From Burkholderiales bacterium (GTDB taxonomy: Bacteria > Pseudomonadota > Gammaproteobacteria > Burkholderiales > SG8-39), in contig JADGRQ010000002.1 in the NCBI GenBank assembly GCA_017880775.1, positions 124,001 through 188,000 on the forward strand: a stretch of 64,000 nt of DNA, given 5' to 3'. Numbering within the stretch: the stretch's first letter is position 1; each line of letters opens with the position of its first letter. The notes beneath the pieces are model-generated. The model saw only the letters and a list, made by a program, of their open reading frames with translations, was not told the origin of the DNA and ran no database searches. Both the position numbers and the translations under genes were made by a program. Shown piece after piece: positions 50,801-59,466 of this stretch.

Positions 50801-53118
50801 TCGCGCAACGGCGTGCCGCCGAGCGGTGCGGTACCGTAGAATTTGATATACCAGGCGTTCTTCTGCGTCGGGGTGAAATCGGTAATTTTGAGGTACTTCG
50901 AGGGAGTCACGTTGACCCCGATGCTGGAGGAGGCGGTTTGGCAGTTGGCGTTGACGGGGCAGATCGTAATGAAGCCGACGCGGTAGTTGGTGTCCACGGG
51001 TATGAAAGCACGTCCCGCCGCGGTCTTCATCATCTGCATGCGGGTTCGGTAGTAGGCGTACCAGTTGGCGAAGTTGGTCATCTCCTCGCCGTAGGTGCAG
51101 GTGGCGCCGGCGCAGTCGCTGCGCCTCGATCCCTTCGGGTAGGCGTTGACGCTCGCAACGATGTCGGTGCGGCTGAACGCGCCTACACCGATGCGCACCG
51201 CGCGCCCGGGAGGGAGTGCGTTGAATACGTCCGCGCCGCCGGTCATCGCGATCACCGAAGTGGAGACGTCGCCCGACGACGTGCCGAGTTGCACCGAACC
51301 CATGACGTCGACCACGAAATTGCTCAAAGTGCCGGTTCCGGCACGCCCTATCGCCTGGCCATTGGGGCTGGCGCCTAACGCGACTGGCGCCTGGATGCGC
51401 AGGTCCGCGGCGGAGATGGTGGCCGTGAATCCGCCGTTCACCCCGGTGCAGGCGTTGACGCGGGCTTTCAAAGCTGCGAGTACGGCGTTTCGTTTGGCCG
51501 AAGTGTTGGTGCCTGCGGTGGCCTGGATGCGGCCGTCCGGAGCCTTGACCGTCACGCTGCTTCCGTAGGAGCTGTCGTCCGCGCCGATCGAACAAAGCAG
51601 ATTCACGGCGTTCACCGTCAGCGTGACGATTTCCTGCTGCGCAGTCCCGGCAAGGGTGTTGACCGTCATCCTGCCGATCGAACTCAAGGTACCCACTGCA
51701 TTCGACGCAACGATGATCGTTGCGCCTGATCCCGATACTCCGAGGCAGGACTGGGAGATCGTGACGTTGCCACCCGACGCGGCGGCGTAGTAGAGCGGGC
51801 CCGGCGGGGACGGGCAGACTGGTTTGGCGCCCGCGGGCGCCAATCCGATCGCCGTGGCGATCTGGGCCGCGACCTGCGCCGGGGTGGAACCAGCGGGAAA
51901 CGTGATCGGGCCGGCGATCACCGGTAAACCGGCGATCGTGATGTTGGTAATGGTCCCGCCGGCCGGGGCGACGGCGTTGACGAGGATATTGCCATCATTG
52001 GCGACTGCCGCGAAATTCCCGGTCTGCGACTTCGTGGTGCCGAGGTGCTTCGCGTGGATGTAATACTTGAAAGTCCCGGCGGATGCGCCGGGCGCCGTCC
52101 CCTTCTTGCGGCGGCAGTCGACCAGGGTGCCAAAGTCGGCGCACCAGCGCGGCCCGAAAAATGGATGCGGCCTGCCGTCGGCAACAATTGCCGCGCCGGC
52201 TCGGCAATCGGTGAGCTCCGAGTCGGTACAGAACTCTGGCGCCATGAAGGTATGCGTTCCCGGCCCCGGAGCGCCGGGCACTATGGAGGATCCGCTCACA
52301 CAGACATCGCGCGCCGCGGTGGTGCAGTACTGGGCGGTCTGCATGCGATAGTAGTAGGGTGATCCGGCGAGGTATTTGACGGTGGGGCTGGCGGCAGTGG
52401 TGTTGCCAAACGCAAATACCGAGTCGGGAAACTGATACGCGGTGTTCTGCCGGCAATTGCCGCCGGTGGCGGAATCCGTCTTGTCCTTGCACCAGACGCG
52501 GTCGTTGAAATTCGCAGCCAGGTTGTCCAGCACGATGCTCCCGGCAGGGTTCGCGAATTGAACATACGGATTTCTTTGCACCGCAGTCCAGTTCGCGGTA
52601 AAGGCGGCGGTCTGGCTCGGCATGTCCGTCATGACGCCGCTCACGACGTTCGGCGGGTTCACGCCCGGCTGGTAATAGAGCTCCGGGTTGTAGTAGATCT
52701 GGTTGAAATCCGGGCTGTTGTACGGCGGATCGCCAAACACGCAGGCCTTCGGCGCTCCATCGATCGTGCCCGGGGTTTGCGGGGGCGTCGCGGGCCTCGA
52801 CGGCGCGGCGGCGGAGATTGCAGACCCGGTTTCGTCGCCTGTGTCCGCGCACGCGGCGCTCGTAAAAGTCGCATCCGTGTTCGAGCTGGGATAATCGTTG
52901 CCGTCGTTTACGAAATCGGGCATGTAGTCGAAATCCATGCTGCCCGAGTCGTCCAGGATGAACATGATGTTGGGCAGGATCTGGCTGGCCGGCGCGCCGA
53001 GCGGCTCGTTGGCGATGGTAAGCGGGCCCGACTGTGCCGGCACCATCGCACCGAGCATGCCGGCGACCGCAAGCGCGATGCAGGCAAGCGTCGAATCAGG
53101 CTTCGGTATGCATTTCAT
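47890..53118 (-). CDS. pilY1: Type IV pilus tip adhesin PilY1/PilC
   Basis: Very large 1742-aa PilY1. A signal peptide (IALAVAGMLGAMVPAQSG) precedes a vWA-like region with the MIDAS DDSGSM at Asp56-Ser60. The long middle part is Thr/Ala-rich with many Cys pairs. The C-terminal Neisseria_PilC beta-propeller has YAAANDGMLHAFETDF, GGDLEGSVWRFKLD and IIVFGTGKFLEVSD. PilY1 promotes pilus extension and adhesion and can sense surface contact. ATG 53118 has GGAGAG upstream; ATG 53130 lacks one. Confidence 0.93.
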   Translation of the reverse strand: MKCIPKPDSTLACIALAVAGMLGAMVPAQSGPLTIANEPLGAPASQILPNIMFILDDSGSMDFDYMPDFVNDGNDYPSSNTDATFTSAACADTGDETGSAISAAAPSRPATPPQTPGTIDGAPKACVFGDPPYNSPDFNQIYYNPELYYQPGVNPPNVVSGVMTDMPSQTAAFTANWTAVQRNPYVQFANPAGSIVLDNLAANFNDRVWCKDKTDSATGGNCRQNTAYQFPDSVFAFGNTTAASPTVKYLAGSPYYYRMQTAQYCTTAARDVCVSGSSIVPGAPGPGTHTFMAPEFCTDSELTDCRAGAAIVADGRPHPFFGPRWCADFGTLVDCRRKKGTAPGASAGTFKYYIHAKHLGTTKSQTGNFAAVANDGNILVNAVAPAGGTITNITIAGLPVIAGPITFPAGSTPAQVAAQIATAIGLAPAGAKPVCPSPPGPLYYAAASGGNVTISQSCLGVSGSGATIIVASNAVGTLSSIGRMTVNTLAGTAQQEIVTLTVNAVNLLCSIGADDSSYGSSVTVKAPDGRIQATAGTNTSAKRNAVLAALKARVNACTGVNGGFTATISAADLRIQAPVALGASPNGQAIGRAGTGTLSNFVVDVMGSVQLGTSSGDVSTSVIAMTGGADVFNALPPGRAVRIGVGAFSRTDIVASVNAYPKGSRRSDCAGATCTYGEEMTNFANWYAYYRTRMQMMKTAAGRAFIPVDTNYRVGFITICPVNANCQTASSSIGVNVTPSKYLKITDFTPTQKNAWYIKFYGTAPLGGTPLREALARVGAIYAGQFGNPLTTGLTAANDDPITRSCQPNFALLATDGNWNLGPGFREDGVTPIGNVDNVNAAPYSTQSQGVFDGGTPTSSDTLADVALYYYKTDLRTSGAMSPNNVPTTSKDTASHQHMVTFTIGLGLDGELTFRPDYESATSGDFFDVKQGVKNWPVAVADQPSALDDLWHAAVNGRGVFYSIKNPADLAASLADMRDQLAARLGAGAAAATSNLQPVAGDNFAFTASFTTATWTGDLKARTIDLSTGAVSTVSLWSAGVLLDANPYTSRQIFTFDPTDTVAGGGQNGNRLKHFCPPGSSGAPCSDGTGLTPSPGGEMDLFAASQLPQAFDTAQQTNATNASLVNYLRGDRSFENATPSRLLGTDLYRSRDSLMGDIVNAQPAYVKRSPFSYNDAGFLGFRACIEGTGSACAAAQFANPLLPRRGTVYAAANDGMLHAFETDFTNNPYFQTAGISTPSTADDSFTGDNTGNGVERWAYIPGLVLPKLYQLASDPYSHSYFTDGTPQVGDICVSTPCAGQADWRTILVGGLNSGGIGYYALDITNPLAPRGLWELTHGPCIAVDSNGVPTPAGTYKSDCNLGLSYGNAVITKRFYDQKWVVMVTSGYNNTVGGGDGKGYLYILDAVTGNILHRLTTGVGSTTVNPAAVPPTRGPSGLSKINGWTTNGAVDNTVLAIYGGDLEGSVWRFKLDFPAGGSPSVTKVAVAKDAAGAVQPITVKPELADVNGERIIVFGTGKFLEVSDKVPPPPIPPSVIPLPFQKQTIYALRDDLSVTGAGPVIPNVRDSTAVPERTFIPTGTPGDPSASRTVAVAGNDPTLVANPNLPVDPNLPAAPNLSINSGWLIDLPDNGERVNVDPILQLGTLVVASNVPTSDTCSAGGYSYINFLDVTNGAFVQGSANNLASTKIASSIIVGINVVMLPGGAVKTIGTLADETRRSEDTPVPAASFVGKRVSWRELFVDQ

Positions 53119-53145
53119 GATGCTCTCCATGGTTCAGGCCGGCGC

Positions 53146-53763
53146 TCAATTGAGCATCGCCTGAACGTAACTGACGGTGTTGCGCGGCCCGTCGATCCTT
53201 ACCGTAACGCGATAGTAGGTTGAGGTGGCCCCCTGCAACGCTTGCTGGCCATAACCCACCGCGCCTTTGGTGCTCGCGGGCGCGGTAGCGGAAGCCACCC
53301 TGACGCAATTGGCGTTGAGCTGGGGCCCGGTTGATTCGCACATGCGGTGGATCACGTAGCGCACGCGGTTGCCGTTGCTGTCGATCCCAAGGTCCTTCCA
53401 CGCAGTAGCGTTGGATTCGAGCCAGAAGGTCTCGGATAGCAGATTGAGGGCCGCCTGCCAGTTGGCCCGGTAGTAAGGGGGAGGCGCTATAATGTTGCCC
53501 GGCAGCATAGGCGCGTTAGCTGGATTGCGCAGCCAGGCGATCGCGCCCTTGGTCTGATCCGGATCCTCGAAAGCGCGGTCTGCGGCCAGCGTCGCACCCT
53601 GGCGGAACGCGAGGTTGCCGGCGATCATCACATTGGTGTCGACCGAACGCATCAGCGCGATGCCGGCGAGCGACATCGCCACCAGCACGATCAACGCGAT
53701 GAACAGAATCACGCCGCGCTGGGCGGGACGCGAGGCGATTGCGGGGAGCTTGCGCACGCTCAT
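53146..53763 (-). CDS. pilX: Type IV pilus minor pilin PilX
   Basis: Minor pilin with a prepilin leader (ASRPAQRGVILFIALIVLVA) cleaved after Gly17. Position 5 of the mature protein is Phe instead of Glu, as in GspK/PilX-like initiators. 205 aa, one N-terminal helix and a C-terminal globular domain with two late Cys residues. ATG 53763 overlaps pilW by 4 bases; pilY1 starts 27 bases after its stop. It likely primes pilus assembly with PilV, PilW and FimT. Confidence 0.88.
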   Translation of the reverse strand: MSVRKLPAIASRPAQRGVILFIALIVLVAMSLAGIALMRSVDTNVMIAGNLAFRQGATLAADRAFEDPDQTKGAIAWLRNPANAPMLPGNIIAPPPYYRANWQAALNLLSETFWLESNATAWKDLGIDSNGNRVRYVIHRMCESTGPQLNANCVRVASATAPASTKGAVGYGQQALQGATSTYYRVTVRIDGPRNTVSYVQAMLN

Positions 53764-54953
53764 CTCCAGATCATGTTGCGCAGCGGGACGATGGTCTCGA
53801 ACACGCGGTACTTGTAGCAACTCGGCAAAGCGCCGGCCGCCTGTAGCGTCGAAAACCCCGTGCCCGCAGGCGCCGCCGCGGTCCTGCCCCACACCGGCTG
53901 GTTGGCTGCCGTGGTCGCCGTGCACACGCCCGCCGCGGTCGGCTGCTCGTAGTTCTGGCTGCGCGCGAGCACCGCGACGCGCACCGCAAGCACCTGCTGC
54001 CATAGGGCAGCGTTCGTCGGCGTGATGCCGTCGTAGACGTCCACCGTGCGGTTGACGTCGTTATCGGTGTCCTTGCCGTAAAGCGCCTGCAGATCGACGA
54101 TGTCGTCGACCAGCGCCTGCCCGCCGGCGCCGCCCTGCGGCGGAAGCACCTCGGTTGCGACCAGCTGGTTGTTGGCGATCGAGAAGTTGCGCCAGACCGG
54201 GGGGGTGTTCCCCGGATTGTTGATCCCCGGGGCGCTCCCCGGGGTGCGCCCGAGGTCGAACACCATCGCGTCGCGCGCAAATTTTGGCAGGGACCCATTC
54301 TGGTCCGGGTTGTAGGTCCCGGCAGCATGGCTCAGCAGCGAGGCCCCCGGGTTGACCGTCGTGATTTGCGCGAGCGCGCAGCTGTCGCCGCCAACGCCCC
54401 CCGGCTGCGTGACCACGATCAGGTCGTTGGTTTCGAAACCCGCCGTTCCGTCGGGGTTGTAGTCATACGGCGGCGCCATGGGCTGCAACAGCCTGTTCGG
54501 CACGGAGCGTTCGTTATTGCCGCCGTACAGCACGGTGATGCTGTCGGGCTGGTTGGTAAGAGTATTCTTGATGATCACCACCGGCGCGATTTGGAGCGTG
54601 CGCAACTCCGGGACGGCGGGCGGGGACTGAGGAGTGCCGTTGAAGTAGTACTGCACCGGGCTGCATTTGGCATCGGCGGCGGTGTCGCAGCCGCAGCCTA
54701 GCGCGCTCGGATGATTGATGCCGTAGCCCGCCATGCGCAGATCGCGCTCGATGGTGTACAGCGCGATCGCGCCGTTGACCTGCGCCGCGCCGGAGCCGGT
54801 GGTCGAGCGCTTGTACTGCTCGTTGGTGACGTACAGGTGCGAAATGATGACGATGCCGATCAGGCCGACCATCATGCCGACCATCAGTTCGACCAGACTC
54901 AGTCCGGCCTGCCGGGCGCAAGTGGAAAACCGCATGGCGTGCGCTTGCTTCAT
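53760..54953 (-). CDS. pilW: Type IV pilus minor pilin PilW
   Basis: 397-aa large minor pilin. The leader is STCARQAGLSLVELMVGMMV, cleaved after Gly17; Glu5 is present in LSLVE. The C-terminal region has several Cys residues (LGCGCDTAADAKC) and a disordered Pro/Gly-rich part. ATG 54953 overlaps the pilV stop in ATGA, and the pilX ATG overlaps its own stop. Function: tip-complex formation with PilY1. Confidence 0.9.
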   Translation of the reverse strand: MKQAHAMRFSTCARQAGLSLVELMVGMMVGLIGIVIISHLYVTNEQYKRSTTGSGAAQVNGAIALYTIERDLRMAGYGINHPSALGCGCDTAADAKCSPVQYYFNGTPQSPPAVPELRTLQIAPVVIIKNTLTNQPDSITVLYGGNNERSVPNRLLQPMAPPYDYNPDGTAGFETNDLIVVTQPGGVGGDSCALAQITTVNPGASLLSHAAGTYNPDQNGSLPKFARDAMVFDLGRTPGSAPGINNPGNTPPVWRNFSIANNQLVATEVLPPQGGAGGQALVDDIVDLQALYGKDTDNDVNRTVDVYDGITPTNAALWQQVLAVRVAVLARSQNYEQPTAAGVCTATTAANQPVWGRTAAAPAGTGFSTLQAAGALPSCYKYRVFETIVPLRNMIWR

Positions 54954-55354
54954 CCGTTGATCCAGTTGCTCATCTGGACCTTGCGGTCGGTGCCCTCGCC
55001 GGGCTGGCGCCACTGGATCGTGACGGTCACGCTGTTACCGCTTGCCGCAGGCACCAGGATCGATGGATTGCTGCCGGGCAGCAGGGCCGCGACGTCGGCG
55101 TTCCACTGGATGCGCGGCACGTAGCCCCCGTCCGCGTCGTCGTACCGCGCCAGGTTGGCGCGGTCGACCCACATCTGGCCGATGATCTGGTTGGCGAGAA
55201 ACGCGGCCTCGCTGCGGTACTTCGCGTCTGTGGTGTTCTTCATCGCGACCGCCTGCATGCCGATCAGCGCCAGGATGCCGATCGAGAAGATCAGGATGCC
55301 GATCAGCGCCTCGATCAGAATCACCCCGCGTTGGGATTTCGGTGTGCGCGTCAT
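54950..55354 (-). CDS. pilV: Type IV pilus minor pilin PilV
   Basis: 134 aa. The prepilin site is KSQRGVILIEALIGILIFSI with Gly10 and Glu5 of the mature pilin. The rest, with GMQAVAMKNTTDAKYRSEAA and a late QWRQPGEG, is typical of PilV. ATG 55354 overlaps the fimT stop by 4 bases. It is short compared with many PilV proteins but complete. Confidence 0.9.
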   Translation of the reverse strand: MTRTPKSQRGVILIEALIGILIFSIGILALIGMQAVAMKNTTDAKYRSEAAFLANQIIGQMWVDRANLARYDDADGGYVPRIQWNADVAALLPGSNPSILVPAASGNSVTVTIQWRQPGEGTDRKVQMSNWING

Positions 55355-56037
55355 GGCATGAAGGCAAATCCGGCCCCGCAGGATCTTGAATCGTTAACGT
55401 CGGTTACCGCCGGATCGCACATGCGCACCTCACCGCCGGGACTGACCAGGATGCTCAGGCAGCGCATCGGTCCGCCCCCGGCGGTCCCGAACGGCGGCTG
55501 GCACGCTCCCCCGGTGGGGTTCCTGACGTTGATCTGCGAAAGATTCGCTACACCGCCGGTGGTGCCGGTGGTGAGGCGGCCGAGGCCGTTGAACACCGCC
55601 AGGCCGCTGGCCGCCGCCAGCGTCGCGTTGATGGACCCTTCGGTGCCGGACTTCTTCTGCAGGATGAACGGGTCCACGGCGTCCGATGGCGCCCTGTCGC
55701 ACTTGCCGCTCGGATCGGCGGCCAGGCCGCTCGGATCGGCGGCCAGGCTGACGACCCAGTTCGCGCCCGCGGTCGCGCCCGCGGCCAGCAGAGCGCAGCC
55801 GGCGTCCACCGTGGTGACCAACTGGAAGCGCACCCTCGCATTGCGCCGCAAGGCCTCGGCGCGCGCCAGTTGCAGGCCGCTCACCACTCCCTCGGCGGCG
55901 GTCTTGAGCTGGGTGTTCTGTATCCACACCGAGACGTTCGGCAGGCCGAGCGCCAACGCGATGGCCATCACCGCCATTGCGATCATCACCTCGATCAGGG
56001 TGAAGCCCTCGAGCGCGCCGGGACGGCGGGTCAGCAT
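55351..56037 (-). CDS. fimT: GspH/FimT-type minor pilin
   Basis: 228-aa pseudopilin. Leader [20 protein letters not shown] with cleavage after Gly11. The GspH-like domain begins [20 protein letters not shown], the family motif, and carries four or more Cys residues. A 21-bp tandem duplication adds a second LAADPSG. ATG 56037 lies within the end of pilE (7-base overlap). It could equally be named fimU. Confidence 0.88.
   Translation of the reverse strand: MLTRRPGALEGFTLIEVMIAMAVMAIALALGLPNVSVWIQNTQLKTAAEGVVSGLQLARAEALRRNARVRFQLVTTVDAGCALLAAGATAGANWVVSLAADPSGLAADPSGKCDRAPSDAVDPFILQKKSGTEGSINATLAAASGLAVFNGLGRLTTGTTGGVANLSQINVRNPTGGACQPPFGTAGGGPMRCLSILVSPGGEVRMCDPAVTDVNDSRSCGAGFAFMP
55705..55746. 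repeat. 21-bp perfect tandem duplication in fimT
   Basis: GCCGCTCGGATCGGCGGCCA plus G occurs at 55705-55725 and again, identically, at 55726-55746. It is in frame and adds seven residues (one of two AADPSGL copies) to a surface-exposed part of the minor pilin. Perfect identity suggests recent slippage. Confidence 0.9.
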
Positions 56038-56489
56038 GCGCCGCCCTTCTTCTGCACCCAGCACTTGGTCGCCGGGAGCGCCCAGCCTGGGGGGACTTTG
56101 GTTGTGTTCTTGGTCTGCGTTTCGTCGATCGTCAGGATGAAGTCCTTCATGCCCTCCGTGTCCACGCCCGTCGCGGTGATCGTGTAGGTCTGGTCGCCGG
56201 TTGCATTGGCGTTGTCCGATGCGCACGTGTACTTGAAGTACTTGGTGCCGGGAGGACTGGGAAGGAGGGTGGCCGTAATGCTGCAGACTTTGGCCGTGCC
56301 GTACATCCGGTTGTCCATGTAGGCCGACTCCAGCTTCACCCGCAGGTCGGACAGTTGCGAGGTCGCCTCCTGGATCTTGCTGCGCGTGATGTAATCGTTG
56401 TAGGCCGGCAAGGCGATCATCGCCAGGATGCCGATGATGGCGACGACGATCATCAGTTCGATTAGCGTGAATCCGTGCATGCGGCGCAT
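56031..56489 (-). CDS. pilE: Type IV pilin PilE-like
   Basis: 152 aa, first gene of the minor-pilin operon. The leader is very short: MRRMHG then [20 protein letters not shown], with Glu5. [19 protein letters not shown] is the typical helix end. Two pairs of Cys residues include a C-terminal pair ([10 protein letters not shown] at the end) that may form the D-loop disulfide. GGGAG precedes ATG 56489. Minor pilin PilE versus major pilin cannot be told from sequence; its place in the operon favours minor. Confidence 0.9.
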   Translation of the reverse strand: MRRMHGFTLIELMIVVAIIGILAMIALPAYNDYITRSKIQEATSQLSDLRVKLESAYMDNRMYGTAKVCSITATLLPSPPGTKYFKYTCASDNANATGDQTYTITATGVDTEGMKDFILTIDETQTKNTTKVPPGWALPATKCWVQKKGGAC

Positions 56490-56640
56490 GGCAACTCCCT
56501 TCTCGGTGGGTGGAATCCTAGGCATCCGCCGCGCGGGCGGCAAACGCGCGCGATGAACGGCGCGTTTGCAGGGCCGAACGGCATGGCCGCGGCGAGTATA
56601 GCGGAACTGGTTCACGCTTCCGGCACGGCGCCCGAGGGTT

Positions 56641-56669
56641 TTGGCGCCCTGTGGCGAGGGGCGTATAAT
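56641..56669 (+). promoter_or_regulatory. tRNA-Thr promoter
   Basis: TTGGCG (-35, 56641-56646) and TATAAT (-10, 56664-56669) are separated by 17 bp. The likely start is about 56677, nine bases before the mature tRNA. This is the best sigma-70 promoter I see in the window. Confidence 0.8.
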
Positions 56670-56685
56670 CCGCCGCTCGCCGATC

Positions 56686-56758
<73 letters not shown>

Positions 56759-56818
56759 TCAGGATCGCGGCACACGACCGATGGGAGCGGTCGCGGACGC
56801 AGCATCTTTCGCAGTTCA

Positions 56819-57190
56819 ATGCCGATGGCCACGATCCTGATCATCGATGACGACGAAAGCCTGCGCGAGCTGCTCAGGCTGCATCTGACCTCGGCCGGCT
56901 ATGAAGTGCGCGTTGCCGAGGATGCGATCGACGCGGGCCACCTGGTGCTGAAACAGGCGCCGGATCTGATCATCACGGACGTCAACTTGCCGCACATGGA
57001 CGGCTTCGAGTTCGTCGCGGCGCTGAAGTCCGACCCGACGCTGCCGTACATCCCGGTGATTTTCCTGACCTCGACGGATGACGGCGACCACCGCGGCAAG
57101 GAATTGGGCGCCGTCGGGTATCTGACCAAGCCGGTGCGGGCCGACCAGCTCCTGGCGATGGTCGCGCAGCATTTGCCGCGCGAACGCTAG
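56819..57190 (+). CDS. Single-domain response regulator
   Basis: 123-aa CheY-like receiver with no output domain. The acidic pocket is IIDDDES, phospho-Asp54 is in IITDVNLPHMDG, the Thr/Ser switch is in FLTSTDDGD and Lys in LTKPVRADQL. It could be a chemotaxis/twitching type regulator, given the nearby pilus operon, or a phosphate shuttle; no histidine kinase is adjacent. It starts 61 bases after the tRNA gene. Confidence 0.9.
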   Translation: MPMATILIIDDDESLRELLRLHLTSAGYEVRVAEDAIDAGHLVLKQAPDLIITDVNLPHMDGFEFVAALKSDPTLPYIPVIFLTSTDDGDHRGKELGAVGYLTKPVRADQLLAMVAQHLPRER

Positions 57191-57200
57191 ACGCTCGCCT

Positions 57201-57893
57201 TTAGCCGCTGCGCGCGGGCGCATCGGGCGCCGGACAATCTTTCACCTCGCTCCCCGGGAATGCCTGCACCAGTTCCACGAGTCGCGCGGCAAGAGCGGCG
57301 TCGACGCCGCGCACCTGGAACAGCACTTTCTGCACCTGCGTATCGCGCCGGCCGAGCAGGGCCGTGCGCACGCCTTTCGCGCGCAGCATCGCCAGGCGGC
57401 TGTTGGCGGCTTCCTCGCTTTTGAATACGCCCAGCGAAATCGCCGAGCGCCAGCGGCCTTCCTCCAGCACGACGAAATAGTCCTCGATACCGATATTTTT
57501 CAGCTCGAGTGCCTTCTTCGCGGCGCTCTGGCGGTTACCCTGCGGCGCGATGTAAACCCACCATCCGGCGGTCTCCTCGATGCGATGCTGCGCAAGCCGC
57601 GCGCCGAGCGCGAGCGGCTCGAGCGCCTTTTCGGCCCGCGCCGTGTCAGTCACCGTGAAGCTGCCCCATTCGACGCAGGCGCGCGGCTCGGCTTCCGCCG
57701 CGGGCTTGGGCGCTTCGGGTTTTGCCGGCTCCGGCGCGCCGAGCTCGCGCGCGCTCAGGATCCGCACCTGATCGGCAGCGATCTGCTGTTGCAGCGGGCG
57801 CGGGTCGCGCTGCTCGCCATCGCCGCCGAAGTACCGCGCCCAGGCGAAAAACCCCAGGTTCGCAAGCAGCAGAAGGAGAAACAGGGCCCTCAT
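57201..57893 (-). CDS. SPOR-domain protein
   Basis: 230 aa. One N-terminal membrane helix (ALFLLLLLANLGFFAWARYF), a Pro/Ala-rich linker (about residues 47-70) and a SPOR-type C-terminal domain (WWVYIAPQGNRQSAAKKALE, ISLGVFKSEEAANSRLAML). SPOR domains bind denuded peptidoglycan at the septum, which would pair it with AmiC. ATG 57893 overlaps the coaX stop by 4 bases. Confidence 0.82.
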   Translation of the reverse strand: MRALFLLLLLANLGFFAWARYFGGDGEQRDPRPLQQQIAADQVRILSARELGAPEPAKPEAPKPAAEAEPRACVEWGSFTVTDTARAEKALEPLALGARLAQHRIEETAGWWVYIAPQGNRQSAAKKALELKNIGIEDYFVVLEEGRWRSAISLGVFKSEEAANSRLAMLRAKGVRTALLGRRDTQVQKVLFQVRGVDAALAARLVELVQAFPGSEVKDCPAPDAPARSG

Positions 57894-58636
57894 CGGCGAG
57901 CGCGCATCGATTCGTCCAGCGCAATCCGCGCGAGGCCTTCGAGCACCAGCGTGTCGACGAAGCGGCAAGGCACGGTCTCGAGCTTCTCGATCAACGCCGG
58001 GCCGCCGCCGCCGGAGACGATGCACTGCGCGGTTGCGCCGAGCAGGCGGAACATGCGCTCGACCGCGCCCGCCTGCGCGTGCCGGCAGCCGGTCTCGATG
58101 GCGTCCACGGTATTGCGCGGCGCGCGCACGTAGTGGCCTTCCTGCAGAGGCAGGCGCCCGGTGTGCTCGTGCAGCACGAAGCGCATCAGGTCGATGCCGG
58201 GCAGGATCACTCCGCCTTCGAACGCGCCCTGCGCCGAGAGCAGATCGACGGTGGTGGCGGTGCCCGCATTCACCACCAGGCACGCTCCGGAGTGCAGCGC
58301 GTGCGCCGCCACCAGCGCCGCCCAGCGGTCCGGGCCGAGCTGCTCGGGCCGCTCGTAGCAGTTGGTGACGCCGCAGCGTTCGGCCTCGCCGCGCAGCCAG
58401 TGCGGCTCGGTCTCGAAAATGCTGGTCCAGTTGATCAGCAGCTGGTGCACGCCTTCGCCCGCCACATTGGAGATGACGATGCGCTCGGGATTTTCGTGCG
58501 TCGCGGCGAACGGGTTGATGTCGTGGTTGGCGGCGGCGAACTCGATCAGCGACACGGTGGCAAGGCTGGTCCATCCGTCGCCGTCGTGCCATCCCCACTT
58601 GACGCGCGAATTGCCTGCATCGATCGCGAGGATCAT
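57890..58636 (-). CDS. coaX: Type III pantothenate kinase
   Basis: First step of coenzyme A synthesis; ASKHA-fold kinase that is not inhibited by CoA. 248 aa. AIDAGNSRVKWG is the phosphate loop; GPDRWAALVAAHAL and VVNAGTATTVDLL are typical, and GGVILPGIDLM is the third motif. ATG 58636 overlaps birA by 4 bases; birA-coaX adjacency is common in betaproteobacteria. Confidence 0.94.
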   Translation of the reverse strand: MILAIDAGNSRVKWGWHDGDGWTSLATVSLIEFAAANHDINPFAATHENPERIVISNVAGEGVHQLLINWTSIFETEPHWLRGEAERCGVTNCYERPEQLGPDRWAALVAAHALHSGACLVVNAGTATTVDLLSAQGAFEGGVILPGIDLMRFVLHEHTGRLPLQEGHYVRAPRNTVDAIETGCRHAQAGAVERMFRLLGATAQCIVSGGGGPALIEKLETVPCRFVDTLVLEGLARIALDESMRARR

Positions 58637-59436
58637 GCGCGCCTCGCCATCACCACGCTGCCGTTGTAGACCGTGCGCATGCCGCTGCGGGTGCGCAACC
58701 GCAGCCCGCCGTCGGCCGCCAGACCGTCGGCGTACCCTGAAACCACCCGGCCGTGATCGGTGCTGACGCGCAGGCGCTGGCCGCGCAAGGCGTGCAGCGA
58801 CTCCCATTCCTCGCTGAACGCTGCAAGGCCGCCGGACTCGAAAGCACGCAGCGCGCGGGCAAGTTCGGCCGCGAGCCGCGCCGCGAGCGCGTCGCGTCGC
58901 GGCAGCGGCTGCACCAGTTCCTCGAGCGCGGCGAGGCGCCGGCGCAGGCGGTCCTCCAGGCCCGGAACGACGCGACAATTCAGGCCGACACCGATGATCG
59001 CCGCGACACCGTCTCCGGCGCTGCGCGTCTCGATCAGGATGCCGCCAAGCTTCGCGCCCGCGTTTCGACCCGTGGACAGCAGGTCATTCGGCCACTTCAG
59101 TCCGACCTCACGCGCGCCGAGCGAGTGCAGCGCGCGGGCGAGCGCGACGCCAACGGCAAGCGAAAGGCCGCGCAGCGCCTGGGCCGGGGCGGGAAAACGC
59201 CAGCGCAGGGAAAACGTCAGCGCCGCGCCGGGCTGCGTGGTCCAGCGCCGGCCGCGCCGGCCGCGGCCCGCGCTCTGCGCGTCGGCGATCAGCAGCAGCG
59301 CGCGAGGCTCGTCCGCGCGCTCGAGCAGCACGCTGTTGGTGGAGCTGCAGGAATCGAGCACTTCCACCTCGAGCGTCTCGCCTTCGCGGGCGAGGCAGGC
59401 CGAGACGGCGGCGGGATCGAGATCGTCGAGCGGCAT
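58633..59436 (-). CDS. birA: Biotin--[acetyl-CoA-carboxylase] ligase
   Basis: Biotin protein ligase, 267 aa from ATG 59436 (a TTG at 59445 adds 3). There is no N-terminal HTH, so it is the enzyme-only class and not a repressor. DSCSSTNSVLLE, AGRGRRGRRW and LKWPNDLL are the biotin and AMP-binding motifs; GVGLNC is the C-terminal marker. First gene of birA-coaX-SPOR. Confidence 0.94.
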   Translation of the reverse strand: MPLDDLDPAAVSACLAREGETLEVEVLDSCSSTNSVLLERADEPRALLLIADAQSAGRGRRGRRWTTQPGAALTFSLRWRFPAPAQALRGLSLAVGVALARALHSLGAREVGLKWPNDLLSTGRNAGAKLGGILIETRSAGDGVAAIIGVGLNCRVVPGLEDRLRRRLAALEELVQPLPRRDALAARLAAELARALRAFESGGLAAFSEEWESLHALRGQRLRVSTDHGRVVSGYADGLAADGGLRLRTRSGMRTVYNGSVVMARRA

Positions 59437-59466
59437 TGAGCGCAATGCTAGCCGAAGGCGCGCGGT

